From a virus, in IMG/VR virus record IMGVR_UViG_3300042557_000299, positions 1 to 45,599 of that record: a stretch of DNA of 45,599 nucleotides, one strand, 5' to 3'. The notes under the pieces were generated by a model, which was given only the letters and a program-made list of their open reading frames with translations, was not told the DNA's origin and made no database searches. Shown one piece after another: positions 13,952 through 22,764 of this stretch (within the stretch, counting starts at the first letter, position 1; each line of letters opens with the position of its first letter). The position numbers and the translations under genes were made by a program.

Positions 13952-13982
13952 AACCCAACTAGTCTAACTGGTTGGGTTTTTT
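13952..13982 (+). terminator. Strong intrinsic terminator after the lysis cassette
   Basis: A 12-bp stem (13952-13963/13967-13978, one G-T wobble, 3-base loop CTA) is followed by a T run to 13982. It separates the fibre-lysis block from the packaging-capsid block. Confidence 0.9.
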
Positions 13983-14015
13983 GCTTTTAAATATATCAAG
14001 TTTAAACTTTTATTG

Positions 14016-14023
14016 TATATTTG
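14016..14023 (+). promoter_or_regulatory. TAnnTTTG promoter for the packaging module
   Basis: TATATTTG matches the Bacteroidota -7 box and lies 20 bases before the ATG at 14044, directly after a strong terminator. The surrounding 15-mer TGTATATTTGCTAAA (14014-14028) is repeated exactly at 38067-38081 before the tail-ring genes. A well-spaced -33 TTG is not obvious. Confidence 0.6.
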
Positions 14024-14043
14024 CTAAAACCAATACAGTAATT

Positions 14044-14322
14044 ATGGAAAGTAGAGTAGAAGAGCAAGAGCTCACGCATGAAGAATTGCAAGCAAGAAAA
14101 GATGAAATGCTACAGTTCTACACAGAATCAATTCCTTATCTAGAAGCTCAGTATAAACATGAGGAACTTCTAATGAAGATTGACAAAGCTCGTTTTGAAA
14201 GAGCACAGTATCAGCTTCAGTACGCAATGATGATGAATCCCCCACAGGAGTCTGAGTCACCAGAAGAACTACATGAAGAATTGCAAAAAGAACAAAAAGA
14301 AAGAAAGCTTAAAAAATCTTAA
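14044..14322 (+). CDS. Small coiled-coil protein, packaging-module leader
   Basis: 92 aa from ATG 14044; a longer reading would start inside the terminator. Mostly helical and charged: EEQELTHEELQARKDEMLQF, then a helix with KHEELLMKIDKARFERAQYQLQ, a MMMNPPQESESPEEL hinge and a basic end. Similar small helical proteins precede the IHF-like and nuclease genes in crAss-like genomes, but I know of no function. It could be a scaffold or DNA-packaging accessory. Confidence 0.6.
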   Translation: MESRVEEQELTHEELQARKDEMLQFYTESIPYLEAQYKHEELLMKIDKARFERAQYQLQYAMMMNPPQESESPEELHEELQKEQKERKLKKS

Positions 14323-14324
14323 TC

Positions 14325-14714
14325 ATGGCTTTAGTAAATCAAGTACAGAAGCGTGTGCGGATGCCTAAGTGGGAAGTAGTAAAATTTCAGATACTAACTC
14401 ATTGCTATATTAACCGTATAGCAGTGAGTGAATCTGATCTTAACTGTCTTACCTTACTTAGCTTCAATCAGCCAATAGAGCTGACACACTTTTGTTATGA
14501 TGCTTCAGCAGAGGAAGATTGGATCTTTAAAACACCACAGACTGTACGTAACTGTATTAACAAAGCAGAAAAGAATAAGCTTGTTATAAAGGATGCTAGT
14601 AACAAAAAAGTTATTATGCTTAATCCGGCATTACAAATACAGACTGAAGGAACAGTATTGCTTGACTATAAATTCTTAGGAAATGATACCCAAGAAGCCG
14701 CAGGAAATAATTAA
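14325..14714 (+). CDS. Conserved crAss-like protein, possible winged-helix
   Basis: 129 aa. Signatures are KRVRMPKWEVVKFQILTHCY, ESDLNCLTLLSFNQPIELTHF and QTVRNCINKAEKNKLVIK. The (I/V)xxSESDLxCLxLL...xTVRNCxxKxxxxxLI pattern is one I associate with a core protein of crAss-like phages. The order of helices plus the QTVRNCINKAEKNKLV segment looks like a DNA-binding winged helix, which is inference. Its last 32 bases overlap the next gene, suggesting translational coupling with the IHF-like protein. Confidence 0.65.
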   Translation: MALVNQVQKRVRMPKWEVVKFQILTHCYINRIAVSESDLNCLTLLSFNQPIELTHFCYDASAEEDWIFKTPQTVRNCINKAEKNKLVIKDASNKKVIMLNPALQIQTEGTVLLDYKFLGNDTQEAAGNN

Positions 14715-15048
14715 GCAAATATCTGAGGAATTAGATCTCCCTCAAAGCATGGTTGATGCAATTATAACATATTACTATAAAGAGTTCAGAAAAAATTTAT
14801 CAAGTTTAGAACACATCAGATTAAACTTACCAGGTTTAGGTCATTTCTTAATAAGAGCAAATGTTGTAAAAAAGTTAACTAGTAAATACAATATCCAAAT
14901 GGAAAAGTACAGTACGGATACATTTACTAATTATCATAACAAAAAGAATGCTGAGCATAGATTAGAAAGACTTATACATGCAAAGGAAAAAATTGATGAG
15001 TTCAGAAAGAAGAAAAAAGAATTTAAAGATGGCAGGAAAACTGAGTGA
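14683..15048 (+). CDS. IHF/HU-like DNA-bending protein subunit
   Basis: 121 aa. Residues 1-45 give the two N-terminal helices (EIIKQISEELDLPQSMVDAIITYYYKEF), and residues 50-65 read IRLNLPGLGHFLIRANVV, the (L)PxLGxFxxR turn of IHF/HU proteins where the beta arms begin. The tail is helical and very basic. An IHF-subunit-like gene close to the terminase is a recognised crAss-like feature. It probably bends or compacts DNA during packaging. It overlaps both neighbours. Confidence 0.7.
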   Translation: MIPKKPQEIIKQISEELDLPQSMVDAIITYYYKEFRKNLSSLEHIRLNLPGLGHFLIRANVVKKLTSKYNIQMEKYSTDTFTNYHNKKNAEHRLERLIHAKEKIDEFRKKKKEFKDGRKTE

Positions 15049-15334
15049 TATTTGGAAGAACCGTAAACAAATCATGGAAGGTATTAAGAACTCTGTAATC
15101 CGTGATGAGTTTGTAGAAGAAATAGCTTCTTATAGAATGGATATATGTACATCATGTATTCATAAGGATATAGAAGGTAAAGAATGTATGGTACCGGGCA
15201 CGCAACCTTGCTGTGGCCAGTGTGGATGTTCTCTTGGATTTAAAACAAGATCACTCTCATCAGACTGCCCAGATGGCAGATGGTACGCAATAGTATCAGA
15301 AGAAGAAGAAGATAAACTAGATAACCTTGACTAA
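15029..15334 (+). CDS. Zinc-ribbon protein conserved in crAss-like phages
   Basis: 101 aa from ATG 15029 (MAGKLSDIWKNRKQI); an earlier in-frame ATG at 14978 would overlap the IHF-like gene much further. Cysteines are arranged CTSCIHK...C...CCGQCGCSL...CPDGRW, a double-knuckle zinc ribbon of about 45 residues, with a C-terminal acidic tail (SEEEEDKLDNLD). Such zinc ribbons next to the terminase genes are common in Bacteroidota phages. Nucleic-acid or protein binding is expected; the role is unknown. Confidence 0.65.
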   Translation: MAGKLSDIWKNRKQIMEGIKNSVIRDEFVEEIASYRMDICTSCIHKDIEGKECMVPGTQPCCGQCGCSLGFKTRSLSSDCPDGRWYAIVSEEEEDKLDNLD

Positions 15335-15335
15335 G

Positions 15336-15659
15336 ATGAATGATCAATATTTAAACAATTATAATGGTACCAATACTGATACTAATATACTAGGTAATAC
15401 AATTACTACTACAGAAGGTTTGTGGAGTCAGATTAATGTTAATAATACAAATCCTTGGCGTGATACAACAACAGATAGACTTGATGAACTAGAAAAACAA
15501 ATAGAACTGGTTAGACTGGATAACAAGTTATTGAGATTAAAGATGCTTAGCATGGAAGGAAAGTTTACCTCAGAAGAAGTAACTAATATCCGGAAGATGC
15601 TTATGTCAAATGATGAGGCATCAAAAACATTAGCTGATTCAATTATAGAGAATGCATGA
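15336..15659 (+). CDS. Coiled-coil protein of unknown function
   Basis: 107 aa from ATG 15336, one base after the previous stop; a TTG nine bases earlier is the alternative. The N-terminus is Asn/Thr-rich (NNYNGTNTDTNILGN). Residues 50-80 form a heptad-like coiled coil (RLDELEKQIELVRLDNKLLR), followed by a helical C-terminus with EEVTNIRKMLMSND. It may be an assembly or scaffold adaptor. It overlaps the nuclease gene by ATGA (15656). Confidence 0.6.
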   Translation: MNDQYLNNYNGTNTDTNILGNTITTTEGLWSQINVNNTNPWRDTTTDRLDELEKQIELVRLDNKLLRLKMLSMEGKFTSEEVTNIRKMLMSNDEASKTLADSIIENA

Positions 15660-16489
15660 GTATAGTATTTAATGCTGCTGATCATAGCTACAAAAGCATT
15701 GAGGCAGATGACATAAAATGGATAAGTGTTACATCACTTGTTTCCAACTTCAAGAAACCATTTGATGCTAAAGCTATAGCAGCTAAAGTAACAAACTCTA
15801 AAAGATCTAAGTGGTATGGTATTGCACCTGAAAAGATTTTAGAGATATGGGATAATGAAGCAAACCGTGCTACTACCCTTGGTACTTACTACCATAATCA
15901 AAGAGAGTATGATCTATGCTCTCTTGCTTCTTTAGAAAGAGAAGGTGTAACTATTCCTATTGTACCTCCTGTAGCTGAGATAGAAGGATTAAAACAGGCA
16001 CCTGCGCAAAAACTAGATCCAGGGGTATATCCTGAGCATATGGTATTTTTAAAGTCTGCAGGAATATGCGGACAGTCTGACCTTGTAGAAGTAGTTAATG
16101 ATCATGTAAACATTACAGACTATAAGACTAACAAAGAGATTAAAACAGAATCATATGTAAACTGGGAAGGAATATCTGAGAAACTACTTTTTCCAGTAAA
16201 CAATCTAGATGACTGTCATTTTAATCACTATGCATTACAGTTGAGTATTTATATGTATATTATACTCAAACATAATCCAAAGTTAAAACCGGGCAAGATG
16301 TTTATACATCATGTACTGTTTGAAACTGAGGGAGAAGATGAGTATGGATATCCAATTGTAAAGTATACTTCAGAAGGTGATCCTGTAGTTAAAGAAGTTA
16401 TACCAATTGAAATACCATATTTAAAAGATGAGGTAATCAGCATCATTAACTGGTTACATGAAAACCGAGACCAAATAAAAAAGAAATGA
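15656..16489 (+). CDS. PD-(D/E)XK nuclease (Cas4/RecB-like fold)
   Basis: 277 aa. The conserved elements are in order: an N-terminal helix with His80 (LGTYYHNQRE), GQSDLVE with Asp142 (residues 139-145), DYKTNK with Lys157 (155-160), and HYALQLSIY with Gln195 and Tyr199. This is the motif I-III plus QxxxY signature of the RecB/Cas4-type PD-(D/E)XK superfamily. crAss-like phages carry such a nuclease near terL, where it may act on DNA ends during replication, recombination or packaging. A second overlap (ATGA, 16486) couples it to the next gene. Confidence 0.78.
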   Translation: MSIVFNAADHSYKSIEADDIKWISVTSLVSNFKKPFDAKAIAAKVTNSKRSKWYGIAPEKILEIWDNEANRATTLGTYYHNQREYDLCSLASLEREGVTIPIVPPVAEIEGLKQAPAQKLDPGVYPEHMVFLKSAGICGQSDLVEVVNDHVNITDYKTNKEIKTESYVNWEGISEKLLFPVNNLDDCHFNHYALQLSIYMYIILKHNPKLKPGKMFIHHVLFETEGEDEYGYPIVKYTSEGDPVVKEVIPIEIPYLKDEVISIINWLHENRDQIKKK

Positions 16490-17001
16490 TAGCTAAACTA
16501 TTTGATTTGCAAAATGGCATAGTTGTTCCAACAGAACACTGCTATACACTTAAATCACTAAAAGATATAATGGATAATTATCCTGAAGACTATCTTAAGA
16601 TTTATTTGTACTTGTTTTACATGACCTGTCCTAACCCGGACATGAATCCATTCTTCAATGTCCCACACATGGATAAAGAGGATATAGTATTAAATGAGAT
16701 AGAAGCAACTTTCTCTACAGAAGATGATGATATAGTAACTGCCCTTAGATTCTGTCAAAGAATGTATGAAACTCCTACCTCCCGCGCGTATGAGGGTATG
16801 CAGAAAGCACTAGATAGAATATCAAGATACTTGTCTACTACTCAGATTACTGACGGTAAAGATGGTAACATAGCTCAAATTAGAGCAATTGCTAAAGACT
16901 TTGATGCAATCAGACAATCTTTCAAAGGAGTATACAAAGACCTTCAGGAAGAACAACAAAGTAAAGTACGTGGAGGCCAAGGAATTGCATACGACCAATA
17001 A
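16486..17001 (+). CDS. Terminase-adjacent crAss-like protein (small-terminase candidate)
   Basis: 171 aa, helical and acidic. FYMTCPNPDMNPFFNVP in the middle and a C-terminal SRAYEGMQKALDRISRYLST and FDAIRQSFKGVYKDLQEEQQ are the recognisable parts, and the protein ends SKVRGGQGIAYDQ. I know this type as the gene immediately before terL in crAss-like phages. It may be the small terminase subunit or a TerL partner, which is inference from position. Here the HNH gene separates it from terL while keeping the TAATG junction. Confidence 0.6.
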   Translation: MIAKLFDLQNGIVVPTEHCYTLKSLKDIMDNYPEDYLKIYLYLFYMTCPNPDMNPFFNVPHMDKEDIVLNEIEATFSTEDDDIVTALRFCQRMYETPTSRAYEGMQKALDRISRYLSTTQITDGKDGNIAQIRAIAKDFDAIRQSFKGVYKDLQEEQQSKVRGGQGIAYDQ

Positions 17002-17703
17002 TGGATTATAGAAAAATATATAATGATTTGATGGTAAAAGCTAAAGGTGAGTATAGAACTAAATCTTCTAATACTTACTATGAAGCACATCATATAAAAC
17101 CAAAATCATTTGGTGGAGAAGGTGATTGTAGAAATACTAAACACCCAAATATTGTATTGCTCACACCTAAAGAACATTATATTGCACATTTACTATTAGT
17201 AAGTATTTATCCAGATTCACCAGCAATGCATAGAGCATTATGGAATATGTGCACTACAAAACAAAATGTAAGATATTCTCCCTCTTCCAGAACTTATTGT
17301 AGGATAAGAGTAGAGTATATAAAAAATACTATAGGTTCAAATAATCATTTTTTTGGTAAAGTTCATACTTCTGACTCTAGAAAAAAAATTGGGATTGCAT
17401 CAGTTGGAAGACAAACCTTTTTAGGTAAAAAGCATAGTTTAGAAACAAAACAAAAAATTTCAGAGTTTAGAAAAGGTAAATTACTATCTGCTGATTGTAA
17501 ACAAAAAATTAGTTTAAGTATTTCTGGAGGTAGACATTATAATGCAAAAAGAATAGAATGTACTAAAACTGGTAATATATTTGGATCAGGTAAGGAGTTA
17601 TCTGAATATTTGAGTATTCCCTTTAGTACTGTAAGAGCATACTTAAATGGATCATTGAGAAAACCTGATTGGTTTTCTTATAAAAGAATTGACATGTAAT
17701 GGA
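16999..17703. mobile_element. Freestanding homing endonuclease insertion
   Basis: The HNH gene is flanked by the direct repeat TAATGGA (16999-17005 and 17697-17703). In both copies TAATG is a stop-start overlap. Deleting the unit would restore a single TAATGGA joining the terminase-adjacent gene to terL. The insertion is therefore seamless and preserves translational coupling on both sides. Confidence 0.6.
17001..17699 (+). CDS. HNH homing endonuclease with NUMOD domains
   Basis: 232 aa. Residues 28-65 carry the HNH core: YYEAHHIKPKSFGGEGD, then HPNIVLLTPKEHYIAH (catalytic His30/His31, Asn50 and His59/His63). Residues 112-172 are NUMOD3-like DNA-binding repeats (GKKHSLETKQKISEFRKGK). Residues 184-222 form a NUMOD1-like/HTH module (KELSEYLSIPFSTVRAYLNG). 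It is a freestanding homing enzyme, expected to cut near the terL start in related phages and copy itself in. It is AT-richer than terL. Confidence 0.85.
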   Translation: MDYRKIYNDLMVKAKGEYRTKSSNTYYEAHHIKPKSFGGEGDCRNTKHPNIVLLTPKEHYIAHLLLVSIYPDSPAMHRALWNMCTTKQNVRYSPSSRTYCRIRVEYIKNTIGSNNHFFGKVHTSDSRKKIGIASVGRQTFLGKKHSLETKQKISEFRKGKLLSADCKQKISLSISGGRHYNAKRIECTKTGNIFGSGKELSEYLSIPFSTVRAYLNGSLRKPDWFSYKRIDM

Positions 17704-19903
17704 AGCATTCTGGGAAAACATACCTACTTGGGATAACGGAGTCTGGACAACTACTAGTTTTGCTACTAGAGAAGAATTAAGAACCTTCTTACTTACCATA
17801 TTTAAAGAACCTGGTCAGTATAATTTCAATGAAGACTCTAATAGGATCTTTAATGAGCAGGCACAGATCTTTAAAGCAACTAAGGTATATTGTACAGCAC
17901 CCTTTAGATCTAAAGACTTTATCAAGTATTGGGATGACCAAAAGACTAAGTGTAGAAATGGTGTACTAGTTAAGTCAGGAAAAGAAACTTGGTATCTTGC
18001 CCGGGAGTATTATATGTGGCTTAACTTCTTACCTATCTTCAACAAGGAGATACAAGCATTTGGATTTGCTGATATCCGTGATGCACAGTATCACATGGCT
18101 CTATATGAGCAACTAGCAGAGTTACACTATAAACATGCAGCTATACTCAAGAAACGTCAGATAGCTTCTTCTTACTACCATGCAGGTAAACTAATAAATC
18201 AGCAATGGTTTGAGGCCGGTGTTACTCTTAAGATGGGAGCATCTCTCAAGGATTACATCAATGAGAAAGGTACATGGAAATTCTTATCTGAATATGCTGC
18301 ATTCTTAAATGAGCATACAGCATGGTACCGTCCTATGTCACCTGACAAAGTCATGATGTGGCAACAGAAGATTGAAGTAAGAAAAGGAGATAGAAAAGCT
18401 GAAGTAGGTCTCAAAGGTACAATACAAGGTATGTCTTTTGAAAAGGATCCTACTAATGGTGTCGGTGGGCCGGTTAAATACTTCTTTCATGAGGAAGCAG
18501 GAATTGCACCTAAGATGGACACTACCTTTGGTTATATCAAGCCGGCTCTTAAATCAGGTATGATTACTACAGGTATGTTTATAGCTGCAGGATCTGTGGG
18601 TGACTTGGATCAGTGTGAACCATTAAAAGAGATGATCCTGAACCCAGAGGCTAATGATATCTATGCAGTAGATACTAATCTTATAGATAAAGATGGTACT
18701 ATTGGCATGTCAGGATTATTTATTCCTGAGCAATGGTCTATGCCACCTTATATAGATGACTATGGTAATTCACTTGTAGAAGAATCTTTAGAAGCCCTTG
18801 ATAAGTATTTTGAAGAATGCAAAAAGAAGATGTCTCCAGAAGCATATCAACTTGAGGTATCTCAGCATCCAAGAAACATTGAGGAGGCATTTGCACATAG
18901 AAAGGTATCTATATTCCCTCAGCATCTAGTCAATGCTCAGTTAAGAAGAATAGAAGATAAAGATTACTCATATGAGTTCTTGGATATACGCAGAGATGCA
19001 GAAGGAAAAGTTACAGTAAAAGAAACAAGCAAACTTCCTATATCTGAGTTTCCTATATCTAAAAAAACAGAAGATAAAACAGGTACACTTGTGGTATGGG
19101 AACGTCCAGTAAAGGATCCTAGCTTTGGAATGTACTATGCTTCTATTGACCCCGTATCAGAGGGTAAGACAAATACTTCAGAATCACTATGTTCTATCTA
19201 TGTAATGAAAGCTCCAGTTGAAGTAACCAAGGTTACAATGGGTGAAACTGAGACATTTATAGAACAAGATAAAATAGTAGCAGCTTGGTGTGGACGTTTT
19301 GATGACATTAAAAAGACACATGAAAGACTAGAGATGATAATAGAGTGGTATAATGCATGGACAGTAATAGAGAATAACATCTCCCTGTTTATCCAGTATA
19401 TGATATCACAGAAGAAACAAAGATATCTTGTACCTAGAACACAGATACTATTCTTAAAAGATTTAGGTGCTAATGCAAATGTATTCCAGGAATACGGTTG
19501 GAAAAACACTGGTGTATTATTTAAGTCACACCTCTTAAGTTATGTTATTGAATATACAAGAGAGGAATTAGATACAGTTACAAAAGAAGATGGTACTATT
19601 GTAAGAACTACATATGGTATAGAACGCATTCCTGACCCAATGTTGCTTAAAGAAATGAAAGCATATCAAGAAGGACTCAATGTTGACCGCTTGGTAGCAT
19701 TTGCAGCATTAGTAGCATTCATGCGGATTCAGCAGTCCAACAGAGGTTATATGAAGAGAATGGTAATGGATGATGCCTCTAAAAACTTGCAAAAGTCAGA
19801 AAATTTGTATAAATTAAATAACAGCCCTTTCCGTCATTTAGGAAAAGGGTCAAGAGGTGGTGGCCCAGGATTTAAAAGATCACCCTTTAAGAACTTTAAA
19901 TAA
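17699..19903 (+). CDS. terL: Terminase large subunit
   Basis: 734 aa. It cuts concatemeric DNA and powers its entry through the portal. The ATPase part shows a degenerate Walker A (LKKRQIASSYYH, 150-161, with no GKT) and Walker B plus catalytic Glu (KYFFHEEAGI, 260-269). The nuclease part starts with YASIDPVSEGKT (480-491, first acidic residue Asp484) and continues through ENNISLFIQYM. The lack of a canonical P-loop is normal for crAss-like TerL (R/K-QIAxSYY type). The basic Gly/Phe-rich tail is also usual. The start overlaps the HNH stop. Confidence 0.9.
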   Translation: MEAFWENIPTWDNGVWTTTSFATREELRTFLLTIFKEPGQYNFNEDSNRIFNEQAQIFKATKVYCTAPFRSKDFIKYWDDQKTKCRNGVLVKSGKETWYLAREYYMWLNFLPIFNKEIQAFGFADIRDAQYHMALYEQLAELHYKHAAILKKRQIASSYYHAGKLINQQWFEAGVTLKMGASLKDYINEKGTWKFLSEYAAFLNEHTAWYRPMSPDKVMMWQQKIEVRKGDRKAEVGLKGTIQGMSFEKDPTNGVGGPVKYFFHEEAGIAPKMDTTFGYIKPALKSGMITTGMFIAAGSVGDLDQCEPLKEMILNPEANDIYAVDTNLIDKDGTIGMSGLFIPEQWSMPPYIDDYGNSLVEESLEALDKYFEECKKKMSPEAYQLEVSQHPRNIEEAFAHRKVSIFPQHLVNAQLRRIEDKDYSYEFLDIRRDAEGKVTVKETSKLPISEFPISKKTEDKTGTLVVWERPVKDPSFGMYYASIDPVSEGKTNTSESLCSIYVMKAPVEVTKVTMGETETFIEQDKIVAAWCGRFDDIKKTHERLEMIIEWYNAWTVIENNISLFIQYMISQKKQRYLVPRTQILFLKDLGANANVFQEYGWKNTGVLFKSHLLSYVIEYTREELDTVTKEDGTIVRTTYGIERIPDPMLLKEMKAYQEGLNVDRLVAFAALVAFMRIQQSNRGYMKRMVMDDASKNLQKSENLYKLNNSPFRHLGKGSRGGGPGFKRSPFKNFK

Positions 19904-19908
19904 AAGCT

Positions 19909-22659
19909 ATGCAGGTATATAACGCATTACAGCTCAAAGGCGGAGCTAAAGTGAAACAAAATAGAATGGGTAGCATTACCCAACCACTTCAGTTTTTACC
20001 TAAAAATGAAAAAGATCAGGAGTGGGCAGCATGGAACTTAGACTGGTTAGAATGGAACGGTCTTAAGCAAATCCGTAAAAATGCCCGTAGACTTATGAAG
20101 AACTATAAGCTTGCAAAAGGTATTATAGATAAGTCAGATTATATTATTGAAGAGGATAATGAATACAGAGATATAGTAGAGACTTTAACAAAAGAAGATT
20201 ACTCTGCACTAGAACTTAAATTCTATCCAATTATCCCAAATGTAATTAATGTTCTTGTAGCAGAATTTGCAAAGAGATCTACTAAACTTACATACCGTGC
20301 AGTAGATGAGTTCTCTTACAATGAGATGATGGAACAAAAGCGTGGTGCTATTGAAGAAGTTTTAATGGCAGATGCTCAAATGAAAATTGTTGCAGCATTA
20401 ATGGAACAAGGATTAGATCCTAATTCTCCTGAAGCACAACAACAAATGGATCCGGGTCAATTAAGAACTCTTCCAGAAATTGAGGGATTCTATAAAAAAG
20501 ATTATAGATCACTAGTAGAACAGTGGGCAACACACCAACATAAAGTTGATGTAGAAAGATTTAAGATGGATGAATTAGAAGAGCGCGGTTTCCGTGACTC
20601 TTTAATTACTGACCGTGAGTTCTGGCATTTCCAAATGATGGAAGATGATTACAATGTAGAACTTTGGAATCCGGTGTTATCATTCTATCATAAGTCACCA
20701 GATGCAAGATACATCTCTCAGGCTAACTGGGTAGGTAAAACAGATATGTATACTGTAGCTGATGTTATTGACAGATATGGATATCTAATGACTACAGAAC
20801 AATTGGAGGCCTTAGAAGCTATCTATCCTATCAGATCTGCAGGTTATAACATTGGTGGACAACAGAATGATGGATCTTACTATGATGCTACTAAGACTCA
20901 TGAGTGGAATACTAACTTACCTTCTCTTGCATACCGTCAGTATACATCTATGGTATCAGGTAATGTACTTGAGGGAGGAGACGTTATATCTCAGATACTT
21001 GCAGAAGGTGAAGATTATAATGTAGCTGGTACAGCATACTTACTTAGAGTATCTACAAGCTATTGGAAGTCTCAGCGTAAAGTTGGTCACCTAACTAAAA
21101 TATCTGATAATGGTGAAGTATTTACAGAAGTTGTAACAGAAGATTATAAAATATCTGATAAAGCTCTATATGATACTAGACTGTTTAAAAATAAAACAAA
21201 GGACAATCTAATCTATGGAGAACATATTGATTGGATTTGGATTAATGAAGTATGGGGAGGTGTTAAGATTGGACCAAACATTCCATCATTCTGGGGTATG
21301 AACAACCCAGGAGGATTTACACCCATCTATCTTGGTATTGATAAAAACCATATTAGCCCGCTTAGATTCCAGTTTAAAGGTGACTCAAGTTTATATGGAT
21401 GTAAACTTCCTGTAGAAGGAGCAGTATTCTCAGATAGAAATACTAAGTCAACAGCACTACTTGATTTGATGAAGCCATATCAAATTGCATACAACATAGT
21501 AAATAACCAGATAGCAGATATTCTAGTAGATGAATTAGGTACTGTTATCATGCTAGATCAAAACACACTTCCTAGACACTCATTAGGAGAAGACTGGGGT
21601 AAAGGAAATTATGCCAAAGCTTATGTAGCAATGAAGAATTTCCAGATGCTTCCTCTAGATACATCTATCACAAATACAGAGAATGCATTAAACTTCCAAC
21701 ACTTCCAGAAATTAGATCTGTCTCAGACAGAGCGTCTCATGTCTAGGATTCAGCTTGCCAATTACTTTAAACAACAGGCGTATGAAGTAATTGGTGTGAA
21801 TCCTCAGCGTATGGGTCAGCAGTTATCACAACAAACTGCTACCGGAGTAGAACAAGCTGTGAATGCATCATATGCTCAAACTGAAGTATTCTTTATCCAG
21901 CACTGTGATTATCTAATGCCTAGAGTACATCAGATGCGTACAGATCTAGCTCAGTACTATCATTCTACTAAACCATCTTCAAGACTTACATATGTAACTA
22001 CAGCAGATGAAAAAGTAAACTTCCAGATAAATGGTACTGATTTGCTAATGAGAGATCTTAATATCTTTACTACAACTACAGCAAATCACAGAGCTATATT
22101 AGAACAACTTAAATCTATGGCACTTCAGAACAATACAACTGGTGCCAGTATTTATGATCTAGGTAAAATTGTTCAGTCTGATTCTATTGCAGATGTAAAC
22201 AGTGCTCTTAAAGCTTCTGAAGAAAAAGCTACTCAGATGAAGCAACAAGAAATGCAGGCTCAACAGCAAATGCAACAAGAACAACTTCAATCTCAAGCTG
22301 AACAACAAAAACTTAAACTTGATCATGATGCACTTGAAGCTGAGAAAAACAGACAGCGTGATGTTCTTGTAGCTGAGATACGTGCAGCTGGTATGGGCTC
22401 AATGGTAGATATTAATCAAAACATGCAGTCAGACTATATGGATGCTATGAAAGATATCCGTCAAGAGCAGCAATACCAAGACCAAACAAATCTTGAAAGA
22501 CAGAAAGAAGTAAATAGAAATATGCTTGCCTCTGAGAAAAATAACATTGAAAGAGAGAAGATGCAAATCCAAAGAGAGATAGCAGATAAGCAGTTGCAAG
22601 TAGCAAGAGAGAACAAAAACAAATATGATAAACCAAATAATAATAAGAAGGAAAAGTAA
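19909..22659 (+). CDS. Portal protein
   Basis: 916 aa. It follows terL by 5 bases, the crAss-like order. The portal dodecamer is the DNA channel at the head vertex. The N-terminus has a basic arm (KQNRMGSITQPLQFLPK) and the clip/wing region NAREAR-like IRKNARRLMKNYKLAKGI. The middle reads LRFQFKGDSSLYGCKLP and LLDLMKPYQIAYNIVNNQIA, segments I recognise from crAss-like portals. From residue about 760 on it is a Gln/Glu/Lys-rich coiled coil (barrel extension). The length is usual for the group. Confidence 0.85.
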   Translation: MQVYNALQLKGGAKVKQNRMGSITQPLQFLPKNEKDQEWAAWNLDWLEWNGLKQIRKNARRLMKNYKLAKGIIDKSDYIIEEDNEYRDIVETLTKEDYSALELKFYPIIPNVINVLVAEFAKRSTKLTYRAVDEFSYNEMMEQKRGAIEEVLMADAQMKIVAALMEQGLDPNSPEAQQQMDPGQLRTLPEIEGFYKKDYRSLVEQWATHQHKVDVERFKMDELEERGFRDSLITDREFWHFQMMEDDYNVELWNPVLSFYHKSPDARYISQANWVGKTDMYTVADVIDRYGYLMTTEQLEALEAIYPIRSAGYNIGGQQNDGSYYDATKTHEWNTNLPSLAYRQYTSMVSGNVLEGGDVISQILAEGEDYNVAGTAYLLRVSTSYWKSQRKVGHLTKISDNGEVFTEVVTEDYKISDKALYDTRLFKNKTKDNLIYGEHIDWIWINEVWGGVKIGPNIPSFWGMNNPGGFTPIYLGIDKNHISPLRFQFKGDSSLYGCKLPVEGAVFSDRNTKSTALLDLMKPYQIAYNIVNNQIADILVDELGTVIMLDQNTLPRHSLGEDWGKGNYAKAYVAMKNFQMLPLDTSITNTENALNFQHFQKLDLSQTERLMSRIQLANYFKQQAYEVIGVNPQRMGQQLSQQTATGVEQAVNASYAQTEVFFIQHCDYLMPRVHQMRTDLAQYYHSTKPSSRLTYVTTADEKVNFQINGTDLLMRDLNIFTTTTANHRAILEQLKSMALQNNTTGASIYDLGKIVQSDSIADVNSALKASEEKATQMKQQEMQAQQQMQQEQLQSQAEQQKLKLDHDALEAEKNRQRDVLVAEIRAAGMGSMVDINQNMQSDYMDAMKDIRQEQQYQDQTNLERQKEVNRNMLASEKNNIEREKMQIQREIADKQLQVARENKNKYDKPNNNKKEK

Positions 22660-22670
22660 GTTAGCTATAT

Positions 22671-22696
22671 AGTGCCAAAAATTACTCAGCACTTTT
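22671..22696 (+). terminator. Weak terminator-like hairpin
   Basis: AGTGC (22671-22675) pairs with GCACT (22689-22693), followed by TTTT. A promoter-like TTGTTATATTG (22727-22737) and an A-rich leader then precede the ATG at 22765. Partial termination here would separate the portal and scaffold transcripts. Confidence 0.35.
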
Positions 22697-22764
22697 AAAT
22701 TTCTGAAGTTTATTTCCTGAAAAATTGTTATATTGAATTAAGTAACATTAAAAACCAACACAAT

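Noticed and set aside
13749-13967. 72-aa overlapping ORF
   Set aside because: It ends inside the strong terminator and has poorer composition than the frame starting at 13727.
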